Source: Streptomyces ortus
GTDB taxonomy: Bacteria > Actinomycetota > Actinomycetes > Streptomycetales > Streptomycetaceae
Assembly: GCF_026341275.1 (NCBI RefSeq)
Contig: NZ_JAIFZO010000002.1
Coordinates: forward strand, 8,400,118 to 8,464,117
Length of the DNA stretch: 64,000 bases
Reading direction: 5' to 3'
How positions within the stretch are numbered: the stretch's first letter is position 1; the number at the start of each line of letters is the position of its first letter. Positions 42,731-50,973 of this stretch are shown piece after piece. A model generated the notes under the pieces. That model ran no database searches, had not been told where the DNA came from, and was given only the letters and a program-made list of their open reading frames with translations. A program made the translations under genes and the position numbers.

Positions 42731-44095
42731 CTACACCCCCTCAGTGTGCCCGTGCGGCCCGCCGAAGGCGTCGGTGGAGCGCAGGGGGTTCAGGCGGGCG
42801 GGCCCGATCCTGTTCCGCAGAGCCTGGTCGGTCACGCCGAGCCCTTCTTGTGGCGACAGGCACAGCACTCCGATCTTTCCGGTGTGCTCGTTGCGTTGCA
42901 CGAGCCGTGCCGCGTCACCCACCGCGGTGAGGGGATAGACCCGGGAGAGGACCGGGACGATGGCGCCGAGGTCGAACAGGCGCTTGCATTCGGCGTGTTC
43001 CTGGAGATTGGCGCCATGGCTGCCGATGATGCGCTTGGAGTTCATCCACAGATAGCGGTTGTCGTAGTGGTGGTCGTAACCGGTGCTGGAACCACAGGTG
43101 ATGACGGTCCCGCCCCTGCGGACGGCCAGTACGGATATGCCGAATGTCTGCTTGCCGACATAGTCGAAGGCGACGTGCGGGTCCTCGCCCAGTGCCTTTC
43201 GGATCTCCCGGCCCAGCCGTTTGCCCTGTTCCTGGACGGCCGACGGGTCGCCGGCGCCCGTCAGGCCGATGGACTCCCGGTCGACGACCAGTTCGCAGCC
43301 CAGGTCCCTCGCGGGTTTCACCTTTGCCTCGGTGCCCACCACGCCGATCGGGATACCGCCGGCGCTGCGGACCAGTTGTACGGCGAACGCGCCCAGTCCG
43401 CCGGTGGCTCCCCAGATCAGGACGAGGTCCCCGAGCTTGATGCGGGCTCCCTTGCTGCCGATCAGCATGCGGTAGGCGGTGGCCGCGGTGAGCATCGTGG
43501 TGGCCGACTCCTCCCAGGTGAGGTGTCCCGGTTTGGCGAGGAGCTGGCTGGCTTTGACCACGGCGTAGTGGGCCAGTCCGCCGAAGTTCGTCTCGTAGCC
43601 CCAAGCCCGTTGCCCGTCGCTGATCATGCTGTCCGCGTGGGTCATGGGTTCGTGGTCGTCGACCTGGACGGGCGAGATGATCACGTGGTCGCCGACCGTC
43701 CACCGGCTGACACCTTCCCCGGTGCGGACCACCACCCCGGCACCGTCGGAGCCGACGACGTGGAACGGCTGGTCGTGACGACGGGTGAAGCGGTCCCGTT
43801 TGCCGTACCGCTGCAGGAAGCCGAAAGTGGGCAGCGGCTCGAACATCGCGGACCACACGGTGTTGTAGTTGATGGAGCTCGCCATCACCGCGACCAGCGC
43901 CTCATCGGGAGCCAGGTCGGGCATGGGCACCTGGTCGACGTGGAGTGTTCTGCGCACGTCCCTGTCCTGGCCCGGTCCGAACAGGTCCACGTCGTCGACG
44001 CGCAGGTGTGCTGCGGTGTAGTGACCGGGGACGTCCGTGCCGAGCAGGTCGTCGGCACACGCTCCGGCGAGGGCGGCTTCAGCGAGCTGGTCCAT
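42731..44095 (-). CDS. Crotonyl-CoA carboxylase/reductase homologue
   Basis: The protein has 454 residues of the medium-chain reductase fold. CCR hallmarks include SSINYNTVWSAMFEP, GSDGAGVVVRTGEGV, ISDGQRAWGYETNFG, LIWGATGGLGAFAVQLV, and DNRYLWMNSKRIIGSHGAN with the CO2-pocket His. The conserved Glu of the GGLAE segment is His176 here (GGLAHY), and EHPG-like residues are DYVG. CCR turns crotonyl-CoA into ethylmalonyl-CoA with NADPH and CO2; the changed pocket could weaken carboxylation and give butyryl-CoA instead. It lies between an SDR and KAS III in the operon. Confidence 0.85.
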   Translation of the reverse strand: MDQLAEAALAGACADDLLGTDVPGHYTAAHLRVDDVDLFGPGQDRDVRRTLHVDQVPMPDLAPDEALVAVMASSINYNTVWSAMFEPLPTFGFLQRYGKRDRFTRRHDQPFHVVGSDGAGVVVRTGEGVSRWTVGDHVIISPVQVDDHEPMTHADSMISDGQRAWGYETNFGGLAHYAVVKASQLLAKPGHLTWEESATTMLTAATAYRMLIGSKGARIKLGDLVLIWGATGGLGAFAVQLVRSAGGIPIGVVGTEAKVKPARDLGCELVVDRESIGLTGAGDPSAVQEQGKRLGREIRKALGEDPHVAFDYVGKQTFGISVLAVRRGGTVITCGSSTGYDHHYDNRYLWMNSKRIIGSHGANLQEHAECKRLFDLGAIVPVLSRVYPLTAVGDAARLVQRNEHTGKIGVLCLSPQEGLGVTDQALRNRIGPARLNPLRSTDAFGGPHGHTEGV

Positions 44096-44112
44096 GGTGT
44101 TCCTCTTCTGTC

Positions 44113-44862
44113 TCAGCGAGCCAGATAGCCGGCGTCGACGGGATACAGGGAGCCGGTGATGAACGAGGCGGCGGGCGAAGCGAGGAAGCAGGTGAGGGCC
44201 GCCACGTCCTCGGGGCGCCCCGCGCGCTTCATGGCCTGGGCGTCGGCGAGTTGCCGCAGCAGTGCCTCGCGCTGCTCGGCGGGCAGGCCGTCCGCGACGG
44301 CGGTGTCGATGAGTCCCGGGGCGACGGCGACCACGCGTATGCCTGCTTCGGCGTACTCCAGAGCGGTGCTGCGGGTGAGGCCCAGCACGGCGTGCTTGGC
44401 CGCGCAGTAGGGGGAGGCTCCGGCGAAGCCCGATACGGCGCCCACCGAGGCCATGTTGATGATGACTCCTCCGCCGGACCCGGTCATCACCGGGATCTCG
44501 CAGCGCATCGCGTGCACGACGCCGTAGAGGTTCACATCGACGACGTGCCGGAAGGAGTCTGCTGTCAGGGCGTGCAGGGGGGCGAGTTCACCGAGCACGC
44601 CGGCGTTGTTGACGGCGATGTCCAGTCCGCCCAGTCGGTGCAGCAGGCCGCCGACCGTGTGCCAGGTCTTTGAGTGTGTGACGTCGCCCTCGACGACGTG
44701 GATGCGTCCGGGGGCGGTCTTGGCGACCGTCCGGGCGCCGTCGGTGTCGCGGTCGACAAGGACGACCGTTGCGCCCTCCTCGGTGAATTGCCGCACGCAC
44801 GCGGCCCCGATGCCGGAGGACCCGCCGGTGATGAGTGCGATTTTCCCGGTGAACCTTTCCAC
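44113..44862 (-). CDS. Short-chain dehydrogenase/reductase
   Basis: The protein has 249 residues. The NAD(P) loop is TGGSSGIGAACVRQF, NNAG is in AVNNAGVLG, and the catalytic Ser-Tyr-Lys are in NMASVGAVSGFAGASPYCAAK. The Asp in VDRDTD after strand beta2 favours NAD(H). I chose GTG 44862, which has AAGGAG at good spacing; an ATG further up (44889) would lie inside the 23-base repeat region. It is the second SDR of the operon and may act on the starter/C4 unit or oxidise the product. Confidence 0.85.
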   Translation of the reverse strand: MERFTGKIALITGGSSGIGAACVRQFTEEGATVVLVDRDTDGARTVAKTAPGRIHVVEGDVTHSKTWHTVGGLLHRLGGLDIAVNNAGVLGELAPLHALTADSFRHVVDVNLYGVVHAMRCEIPVMTGSGGGVIINMASVGAVSGFAGASPYCAAKHAVLGLTRSTALEYAEAGIRVVAVAPGLIDTAVADGLPAEQREALLRQLADAQAMKRAGRPEDVAALTCFLASPAASFITGSLYPVDAGYLAR

Positions 44863-44877
44863 CGTATTCTCCTTCCG

Positions 44878-44946
44878 TTTGGGCCGCACAGACGGTGTCC
44901 TTTGGGCCGCACAGACGGTGTCCTTTGGGCCGCACAGACGGTGTCC
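44878..44946. repeat. Three perfect tandem copies of a 23-base unit
   Basis: The unit begins TTTGGGCCGCACAGACGGTG and ends TCC. Copies lie at 44878-44900, 44901-44923 and 44924-44946 with no differences. They fill most of the 114-base gap between the ACP and SDR genes of the PKS operon, just upstream of the SDR ribosome site. Identical copies mean recent expansion or selection. They could be iterated regulator sites or a leader element, and are too short and uniform for a CRISPR. Confidence 0.95.
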
Positions 44947-44976
44947 GCGCCGCCACCCGAGCGGACCGCCTGCGTG

Positions 44977-45216
44977 TCAGACATCCACTCCGCGGCGGCG
45001 CAGCAGGGTGCTGACGTCCGCCAGTGAGTCCACCTCGGAGACGTCGTCGTCCGTGAAGGCGACCTCGAACGTCTCCTGGAGAATCTCGGTGAACTCGACG
45101 ATGGCCAGGGAGTCCAGTCCCAGGTCGTCGAAGCTGGCCCCCGGGGTCACGTCGGCGGGGTCGACGTCGAGCTTCCCGGTGAGGATGTCGGAGATCCGCA
45201 TGTCCACGTTCGTCAT
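44977..45216 (-). CDS. Acyl carrier protein
   Basis: The protein has 79 residues with the phosphopantetheine site DLGLDSLAIVEF (Ser near residue 36) and acidic helices, a typical type II ACP. GAAAGGA precedes ATG 45216. It is placed between KAS III and the SDR at the beginning of the operon, so it probably carries the starter or growing chain and is activated by the PPTase at the operon end. Confidence 0.92.
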   Translation of the reverse strand: MTNVDMRISDILTGKLDVDPADVTPGASFDDLGLDSLAIVEFTEILQETFEVAFTDDDVSEVDSLADVSTLLRRRGVDV

Positions 45217-45269
45217 GGCATGTCCTTTCGTCAGGGGGTTCGGCGCAGTGTGTTGTGTTCGCGCGGCGG

Positions 45270-46292
45270 TCAGGCCCGGGTTTCGGCGGGCGACGTCACG
45301 GGGGTCGCCGCGGGCCAGGTGGCGGCGACCGCGCCCCAGGTGAGCCCCGCGCCGAAGGCGGTGAGTGCGGTGCGGCCGCCGACCGGCACGCACTTGCGCT
45401 CGGCCGCGTCGGCCATGGCCAGGGGAACGGAGGCCGCCGCGGTGTTCCCCACGTCCTCGATGTTGCCCACCAGGCGTCCGGGCGACAGGCCCAAGCGTTT
45501 GCCGACGGCGTCGAGGATGCGCTGGTTGGCCTGGTGGGCGACGAGAGCCTCCAGATCGTCGACGGCCCAGCCCGCCGCGGCGACGACGCTCTTCGTGGCG
45601 GCGCTCATCCGGCGGATCGCCTGGAGGTATATCTGGCGTCCGTTCAGTGCGAGGTGATGCGCACCGGCCGCCTCGTACCGCGCGCCGTGCGGCAGGCGTG
45701 AGCCTCCCGCCGCCACCGCCGCGAAGTCCCCGCCGCTTCCGTCGCTGCCCAGGGTCGTCGCCAGGAGCGAGCCGGGCTCGCCCTCCTCCCCGGCGCGTAC
45801 GACCATCGCGCCGGCCCCGTCCCCGAAAAGCACCGCTGTGCTGCGGTCCGCGGGGTCCACGATGGTCGAGTAGCAGTCGGCGCCGATCACCAGGACGCTG
45901 GCATGGGCACCGGACCGGATGTGGGACGAGGCCAGGGCCAGCGCGTAGATGAACCCGGAACAGGCCGCGTTGACGTCAAGGGCAGGGGCCTCGCCAAGTC
46001 CCAGTCGCCACGCGACCTCGGGAGCGGTGGAGGGACACTTCCGGTCGGGTGTGCTGGTGGCCAACAGCACCATATCGGCGGTGCCGACACCGGCCGATTC
46101 CAGGGCGGCGCGGCCGGCCGCAGCGGCAAGGTCGGACGTGCTGGTCCCTGCCTCGATACGGTGGCGCCGGGCTATGCCGGTCCGGGTCCGGATCCATTCG
46201 TCCGAGACATCGAGAGGCGGCGCTATTTCATCATTGCTCACGATCCTTCGGGGGAGACATACCCCCATGCCTGAAATAACGGCCACATTCAC
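45270..46292 (-). CDS. Beta-ketoacyl-ACP synthase III (second), first gene of the PKS operon
   Basis: The protein has 340 residues from GTG 46292 (GAGGAAG upstream). An in-frame ATG at 46328 would add 12 residues. The triad is intact: Cys111 in DVNAACSGF, His in LVAHQANQRI, and Asn in DVGNTAAASVP. It is closer to housekeeping FabH than the other copy (HQANxRI retained) and is likely to prime the free ACP gene that follows 53 bases downstream. It is the first of fifteen minus-strand genes that run to the PPTase. Confidence 0.87.
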   Translation of the reverse strand: MNVAVISGMGVCLPRRIVSNDEIAPPLDVSDEWIRTRTGIARRHRIEAGTSTSDLAAAAGRAALESAGVGTADMVLLATSTPDRKCPSTAPEVAWRLGLGEAPALDVNAACSGFIYALALASSHIRSGAHASVLVIGADCYSTIVDPADRSTAVLFGDGAGAMVVRAGEEGEPGSLLATTLGSDGSGGDFAAVAAGGSRLPHGARYEAAGAHHLALNGRQIYLQAIRRMSAATKSVVAAAGWAVDDLEALVAHQANQRILDAVGKRLGLSPGRLVGNIEDVGNTAAASVPLAMADAAERKCVPVGGRTALTAFGAGLTWGAVAATWPAATPVTSPAETRA

Positions 46293-46448
46293 GGTCGCTT
46301 CCTCACTGTCGGAAGTTTCATCCGGCATGGCCTCGCACTGAGCCTTCCGGGCAATACTCAAAATGAATCACCCCTTTCCGTGCACGGGGAAGGGATCGGC
46401 ACCACGGGAGTGTGAACGCGTTGAACCGAACCGATAAATCCGGCGGAT

Positions 46449-47810
46449 TCACACGAGAGAGGCCGCATCGATGCGGCGGGACACCGCCAGAGCGGACGAG
46501 TGACGGCTGAGACCTCGAAGCTGTTTCCGCAGTCGGGACAGGGAATGCTGCACGCTGACCGACGCGAACTGGTCGCACCTGTCGACGACCGCTTCCGCGT
46601 AGGAGCAGGCCTGTTCGACGTGACCGATTCGCAGACAGAGGCGAGCCAGTTCCGCCTGGAGCAGGACATAGCTGCGGGAGCCCTTGTCGTCCCGCACCCG
46701 CAGGCACGACTGCAGTGAGCTGATGGCGCAGGACCGGTGCCCGAGCGCTTCGTGCATACGGGAGCGCTGCTGATGCAGCAGCGCGGACGGATTCGGGACG
46801 AGCCGGTGTCCCTGATCGGACCCGAGGACGCAGCTCTGCGCCCCGCGCATGTCCGCCGCTACCCCCGTTCGGTCCCCGTTCGCGGCACGGGCCACCGCGC
46901 GCTCTGACAGCACCAGAGCCCGCACCGGCAGAGGGACACCTGTGCCGGCCGCCTCCACGGCGCCCTCGGCGAACCGCAACCCGTGCTCAAGGTGGCGCAG
47001 TTCGAGCGCTTGGCGGGCCATGCGGCACAGGACGACCGCGTAGGCCGTGCGGTCGTCGGCGGACCTGGCCAGCGACAGCGTGATGTGGTGGTAGAGCTGC
47101 GCGACTCCCTGCCGTCGCATGTCGAGGTGCATCTCCGCGACCAGGGCTGTGAGATGTGCGGTCTCGGACCGCAGCCGGCACGCCAGTTCCGGGGGCACGG
47201 TCTCGGTGAGACACCGCACCGCGTTCTCCTCCAGGTAGGCCGTCAGGACCGGGGTGAGCCGTCCGGCACCGTAGCGCTCGACAAGGTCGGAGAACATCGA
47301 CCAGACCCTCTCCAGCATCTCCGCGTCCGACTGGTTCGCAGATCGTAGGGCCGACGGTTCACGAATCCTGAGACCGTCCGGCGCGACCCCGCGGGGCCAG
47401 CGCAATGGCGACGGGTCCAGCAGGTGGTACGGAGCCCGTGCCAGACCTGCCCGGCGGGCCGGGTCCGTTTCCGTCCTGCAGAGTTCCAGAAGAAGCTCTA
47501 CCGGCTCGACGACAGTGGGGACCGGCCCGTCCGGTACCGTCTCGTGCCCTTCGTCCGGCAGGAGCCCGGTGTCCGCGGCATGTATGAGGCGGCCGATCCG
47601 CCGGCTGAGAGCCTGCGCCACGAGCAGCGGCACCGGCGGCCTGGGCCGGGAACCGCGCAGCCAGTGAGCCACCGTCGTGCGGTCGTAGCTGAGGGTTGTC
47701 CCTTGCTCTCGGCCCAGTTCGTTGACGTGCCGGGCCAGCTCCGCGCAGGACCACCCGGCTTCGGCCAGGTACTGCGAAAGCTGAGTATTTGGTCGTTTCA
47801 CATGCATCAT
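46449..47810 (-). CDS. Large HTH regulator with C-terminal TPR-like region (NsdA-like layout)
   Basis: The protein has 453 residues. The N-terminal part (LSQYLAEAGWSCAELARHVN, then LSYDRTTVAHWLRGSRPRPP) is a helix-turn-helix of the kind seen in Streptomyces NsdA-like regulators. Residues about 200-450 are helical with repeated Ala/Leu/Arg patterns (ALELRHLEHGLRFAEGAVEA, LARLCLRIGHVEQACSYAEA) that look like TPRs. Such proteins control development and antibiotic genes. It lies 156 bases upstream of the PKS operon on the same strand and is the likely pathway regulator. GGTGAGAG precedes ATG 47810. Confidence 0.8.
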   Translation of the reverse strand: MMHVKRPNTQLSQYLAEAGWSCAELARHVNELGREQGTTLSYDRTTVAHWLRGSRPRPPVPLLVAQALSRRIGRLIHAADTGLLPDEGHETVPDGPVPTVVEPVELLLELCRTETDPARRAGLARAPYHLLDPSPLRWPRGVAPDGLRIREPSALRSANQSDAEMLERVWSMFSDLVERYGAGRLTPVLTAYLEENAVRCLTETVPPELACRLRSETAHLTALVAEMHLDMRRQGVAQLYHHITLSLARSADDRTAYAVVLCRMARQALELRHLEHGLRFAEGAVEAAGTGVPLPVRALVLSERAVARAANGDRTGVAADMRGAQSCVLGSDQGHRLVPNPSALLHQQRSRMHEALGHRSCAISSLQSCLRVRDDKGSRSYVLLQAELARLCLRIGHVEQACSYAEAVVDRCDQFASVSVQHSLSRLRKQLRGLSRHSSALAVSRRIDAASLV

Positions 47811-48177
47811 CTCTCACCAGTTGCTTGCCGCGGGCCGTAGAGGCAAAGGGGCTTGTCCTTGCATCGTCGCGACGGCTCGCGGCCGTGGGGGGAAACCGTG
47901 CGGAGGCAGGTGCCGGGCGCACCGCGAGGCAGGGCGGAGCGGGCCGGAGCGAGCGCTCCCTGCATGGCGCGGCCCCGGCATCCGGGGGGTATCGCAGCCA
48001 CGCCACCGTTCACGCGCTGTACGTCGTCCCCGGGCCCTGCCGACGAGCTGCGCCTTCCAGCACGACCGGGAGGGCTCGAAGTCCTCAGCGGGGGGTCCGC
48101 GCGCAGGGGGCTGATGCCGCACGGCCGGCCGCGGTCCCGGGCCTGCGGTCGGCCCGATGAGTGAGGAAGGTTCCGCC
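47811..48177. other. Intergenic region, no gene seen
   Basis: 367 bases between the regulator start and the end of the ABC1-kinase gene, both minus strand. Open frames exist, but none has a ribosome site or codon bias that stands out. The promoter of the regulator should be here. Confidence 0.5.
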
Positions 48178-49725
48178 CTACCGGTACCGCTTCCGGGTTG
48201 CGAGGGCGGCGATCGCGCTGAGAGCCGTGCGCCGAATGTGCTCGCCGCCGGCGAGACGATGCCGGCTGCCGGCCTTGATGGGGTCTCCCAGGTTGGTACG
48301 GACCTGCAGTCCGACCTGACGGTCCGCCATGTCCTTGGCCGTGGCCTGGAACTGCCCGGGCAGGTTGCTCAACGCCTTGAGCCCGCTCAGCGTGAGCTGG
48401 GCGCCCTGTTCTGTGCTGAGACTGTCCAGGACGACGTCCCGCATGATGTCCGGCAGGGTGTCCCGCAGGGCGGCGGCGAATTTGAGCTTCGGGTGGATGC
48501 AGCGCAAAGAGCCCTCCAGGTTCGCTACGGACTTCCCCATCACGGAGACGAGCGGCGTGATCTGGATGCCGTGGGCGGAGGAGTGCTTCATCAACGTCAT
48601 CAGCGCCACTCCGTAGTTCAGCTCCGTGAGCGACGCGTCCGCCCACCGGGGCACGACCCGTGACATGTCCCCGATGAACGCAGAGACGTTACTCCACGGA
48701 GTGGCGGTCCCGAGCTGCACCCAGTTGCGCCCCATGGCAACGCCGTCGTTCTGTGCCAGTGACAGGAAGACCCCCAGCATCGAGACGCTGGTGTCCCGGT
48801 CCATCTTGCCGAGCATGCCCCAGTCGATGAGATGGGCCTTCCCGTCCGGACTGATGATGATGTTCCCCGGATGCAGGTCCGCATGGAAAGTGCGCTCCAC
48901 GAAGTAGCTGCGGAACATGTAGGAGATCATCTGGTTCGCGATCTTCTTGCGCTGTCGCCTGCTGAAGGAGTCAGGCTTGACCCGGTTGATGGGAACACCT
49001 TCGGCGAACGTCTGCACCAGCACCCTCGGCGTGGCCTCGATCACCCGGGGGACCCGAATGCGTGAGTACCCCTTCGCCACTTTCCGCGCATCCTTCATGT
49101 TCTTCGCTTCGCGCGTGAAGTCGAGCTCGTCCTCCATCACCACGAAGAGCAGCTCCAGCATGGCTTTGACGTCCACGACCTCGCTGAAACGGGGTGCGGC
49201 CCGCGCCAGGAGCCGTGCCACCGTCCGCAGCACCTTCATGTCGCCGAGCACTGCCTGGCTGCTGCCTGGACGCTGGATCTTCAGCACACACGGCCGCCCG
49301 TCGGCGGTCACCGCCTTGTACACCTGTGCCAGCGACGCGGCTCCCAAAGGTTCCTGCGTGTGCACTTCACGGAAACGCGATCGCCAATCGTCCCCCAGTT
49401 CCTCGCACAGCACCCTCTCGTAGCTGCTGAAGGGTTCGACGTTCGCCCGGTCGTTGAGTTCCTCCAGCTCGTCCATGACGTACTGGGGAACCAGATCCGG
49501 TCGTGTCGCGAGGATCTGGCCGACCTTCACATACAGCGGGCCGAGGCGCTCCAGCGTCGCGCGTAGCTCGCGGGCCCTGCGCTCCCGCCCGTCGAGGATC
49601 TCGGCGTCCGTGTCCCGCCGGCTCCGGGAACGAACCGTACGGCCGATCTCGGACGCTGCGGACCGGGACACGATCCGCAGCGTGCGCCCGGCCCGGCCCT
49701 TGCGCCCCGACGGCAGTGCGTTCAC
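48178..49725 (-). CDS. ABC1/AarF (UbiB-like) atypical kinase
   Basis: The protein has 515 residues. UbiB-family motifs are complete: YVKVGQILATRPDLVP (KxGQ), LGAASLAQVYKA (Ala-rich loop), ELDFTREAKNM (ExD), TFHADLHPGN, and HLIDWGML in place of DFG. These proteins are linked to quinone or lipid metabolism and have ATPase activity. There is no clear C-terminal membrane helix. GTG 49725 overlaps the stop of the small basic protein (GTGA). In actinomycetes, copies outside the menaquinone genes have unknown targets; closeness to a lipid-like PKS may be chance. Confidence 0.87.
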   Translation of the reverse strand: MNALPSGRKGRAGRTLRIVSRSAASEIGRTVRSRSRRDTDAEILDGRERRARELRATLERLGPLYVKVGQILATRPDLVPQYVMDELEELNDRANVEPFSSYERVLCEELGDDWRSRFREVHTQEPLGAASLAQVYKAVTADGRPCVLKIQRPGSSQAVLGDMKVLRTVARLLARAAPRFSEVVDVKAMLELLFVVMEDELDFTREAKNMKDARKVAKGYSRIRVPRVIEATPRVLVQTFAEGVPINRVKPDSFSRRQRKKIANQMISYMFRSYFVERTFHADLHPGNIIISPDGKAHLIDWGMLGKMDRDTSVSMLGVFLSLAQNDGVAMGRNWVQLGTATPWSNVSAFIGDMSRVVPRWADASLTELNYGVALMTLMKHSSAHGIQITPLVSVMGKSVANLEGSLRCIHPKLKFAAALRDTLPDIMRDVVLDSLSTEQGAQLTLSGLKALSNLPGQFQATAKDMADRQVGLQVRTNLGDPIKAGSRHRLAGGEHIRRTALSAIAALATRKRYR

Positions 49726-49970
49726 GCCTTGTGCTGGACCGCGCCGCGGTCACGCTCTTCTCGTACGGCTGTCAGCACCGCGAGCTGCTGGGTGATCTCC
49801 TGTAGCTGCCCCGCCAGTGCTTCGATGTGCCGCTCATTCCGCTTCGCGCGCTTCTTCCCTTTCCCTTTCTTACGGGAAGATTTCAAACCCTTGCGGAATG
49901 CCTTCCCTGAATCCTTGTTGAACCGGGTCGAACGTTTGATCATGTCGTCGAAAACAGACTTTCGGGCCAT
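49722..49970 (-). CDS. Small basic coiled-coil protein coupled to the ABC1 kinase
   Basis: The protein has 82 residues. The middle is extremely basic (KAFRKGLKSSRKKGKGKKRA, then KRNERH). The C-terminal 35 residues form a likely coiled coil (IEALAGQLQEITQQLAVLTA). GAGAGGA precedes ATG 49970, and its stop overlaps the kinase start. No family is recognised. The charge suggests binding to nucleic acid, polyphosphate or acidic lipid; as the first gene of the pair it may recruit or regulate the kinase. Confidence 0.7.
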   Translation of the reverse strand: MARKSVFDDMIKRSTRFNKDSGKAFRKGLKSSRKKGKGKKRAKRNERHIEALAGQLQEITQQLAVLTAVREERDRGAVQHKA

Positions 49971-50406
49971 GATTGTCCTCTCTGGGCGCCGACAGGAGCC
50001 CATACTTCGCAGAAGTGGAGTGGCGGAAGCCGGCGGCCGGACAATTTTATTCCGGCGCAGAGGCCGCTAGGGACCTCTATTTTCCGATAGTCCGATACGG
50101 TGAAACAGAAGTCAATCAGCGTCGATGGCGAAAAGGCGCCGAAATGGGCCGGGGGAGTGGAGGTGAAACCGTGCGCTCGTTCACCTCGGACCCGCACGGA
50201 GAGTCCCGCTGAACCGGGTAATCGTCATTTTTCACAGTGGCCCCACGCATTCGAGCGCCTGCACGAATCATGTTCCGCTGTTTTCAAGCCGTTGCTCTTC
50301 CTGGAAATATGCGACCGAGCAGAAAAGACGGGATCATGCAACGGATCGAACGGCTCCGGCGTGCGCTGGGGGCGCAGATGTGAATGGAACTGGGTGAGCC
50401 ACCTGT

Positions 50407-50643
50407 TCACCCATTCGTCCGGTCGAGATCCAAAAGGCCAGTCGCGGGAAAAGCCTTGGACGCTTCGGCCGGACTGCTGCGCCCGGCCGGCCCGCCGTGC
50501 CCGACCGTCGTTGGCCGGTCGCGCTCGGCGAGAGTTCCGTCATGAGTTCCGTCGTGAGGTCCGTCGAGCAGGACGTAGTCGGGACCGGTCTCGCGCAGCG
50601 CCTTGAGCGGGCCCGCCACGCGCTGTGCCCGCAGGTAGATCAC
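50407..50643 (-). pseudogene. IS5-family transposase fragment
   Basis: The minus frame contains LRAQRVAGPLKALRETGPDY followed by VLLDG and TLAERDR, matching the segment before the first catalytic Asp in Streptomyces IS5-type transposases (LLKALRExDPDYVLLDGTLAECDRV). Between VLLDG and TLAE a short in-frame duplication (PHDGTHDG) has arisen from 12-base repeats (GAGTTCCGTCAT-like, about 50530-50566 on the plus strand). Both ends of the gene are missing, so it is inactive. Confidence 0.65.
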
Positions 50644-50684
50644 CGCGTTCGTGCAGGCATCCGCGATGCCCGCCGAGATTCAGC

Positions 50685-50710
50685 TGTAGCAGCTTGTACA
50701 GCTTGCTACA
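50685..50710. promoter_or_regulatory. Probable autoregulatory operator of the toxin-antitoxin pair
   Basis: TGTAGCA (50685-50691) and TGCTACA (50704-50710) are perfect inverted arms with a 12-base centre that contains AGCTTG twice as a direct repeat. It ends eight bases before the antitoxin ATG. RHH antitoxins usually bind such sites. The gene has no Shine-Dalgarno, so the transcript may be leaderless with the promoter inside this element. Confidence 0.6.
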
Positions 50711-50718
50711 CTGCTCGT

Positions 50719-50973
50719 ATGGCGAAGAAGCAGATCAACGTGCGCGTCGACGAATCCGTATACGCGGGCATCGAGGAACGCGCGGCCGCAGTCGGCATGG
50801 AAATCAACGAGTACGCCCGTCAGCTCCTTGCCGACGAGGCCAACGACCTGCGCCACCGGTTTCTGACCGCCGCCGACCATTTCGCCGGCGAGTGGGCCGA
50901 CCACTTCGACGACCGGTTCGGCACCGACGCCCAGGGAGCCGCCCCCGCGCACAGGAACGGCCAGGCCGCGTGA
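50719..50973 (+). CDS. RHH-like antitoxin
   Basis: The protein has 84 residues. KKQINVRVDESVYAGIEERA followed by VGMEINEYARQLLADEA is a ribbon-helix-helix pattern (short beta strand, then two helices), and the tail is acidic. It would bind DNA as a dimer and neutralise the protein encoded downstream. There is no clear ribosome site, consistent with leaderless translation. The stop overlaps the toxin start (GTGA at 50970). Confidence 0.78.
   Translation: MAKKQINVRVDESVYAGIEERAAAVGMEINEYARQLLADEANDLRHRFLTAADHFAGEWADHFDDRFGTDAQGAAPAHRNGQAA

Larger units (their letters stand above)
49971..50718. other. Gene-poor region with a transposase relic
   Basis: About 750 bases, partly AT-richer than the surroundings, hold the promoter of the ABC1 operon (left end), an IS5-type transposase fragment (50407-50643, minus) and the operator of the toxin-antitoxin pair (right end). 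The part 50050-50400 shows no coding bias. Confidence 0.6.

Noticed and set aside
44878..44946. CRISPR array
   Set aside because: The 23-base copies are directly adjacent, with no spacers.
50100..50606. Plus-strand frame of 168 codons in the gene-poor region
   Set aside because: No ribosome site, no GC3 bias, and its end overlaps the transposase relic on the other strand.
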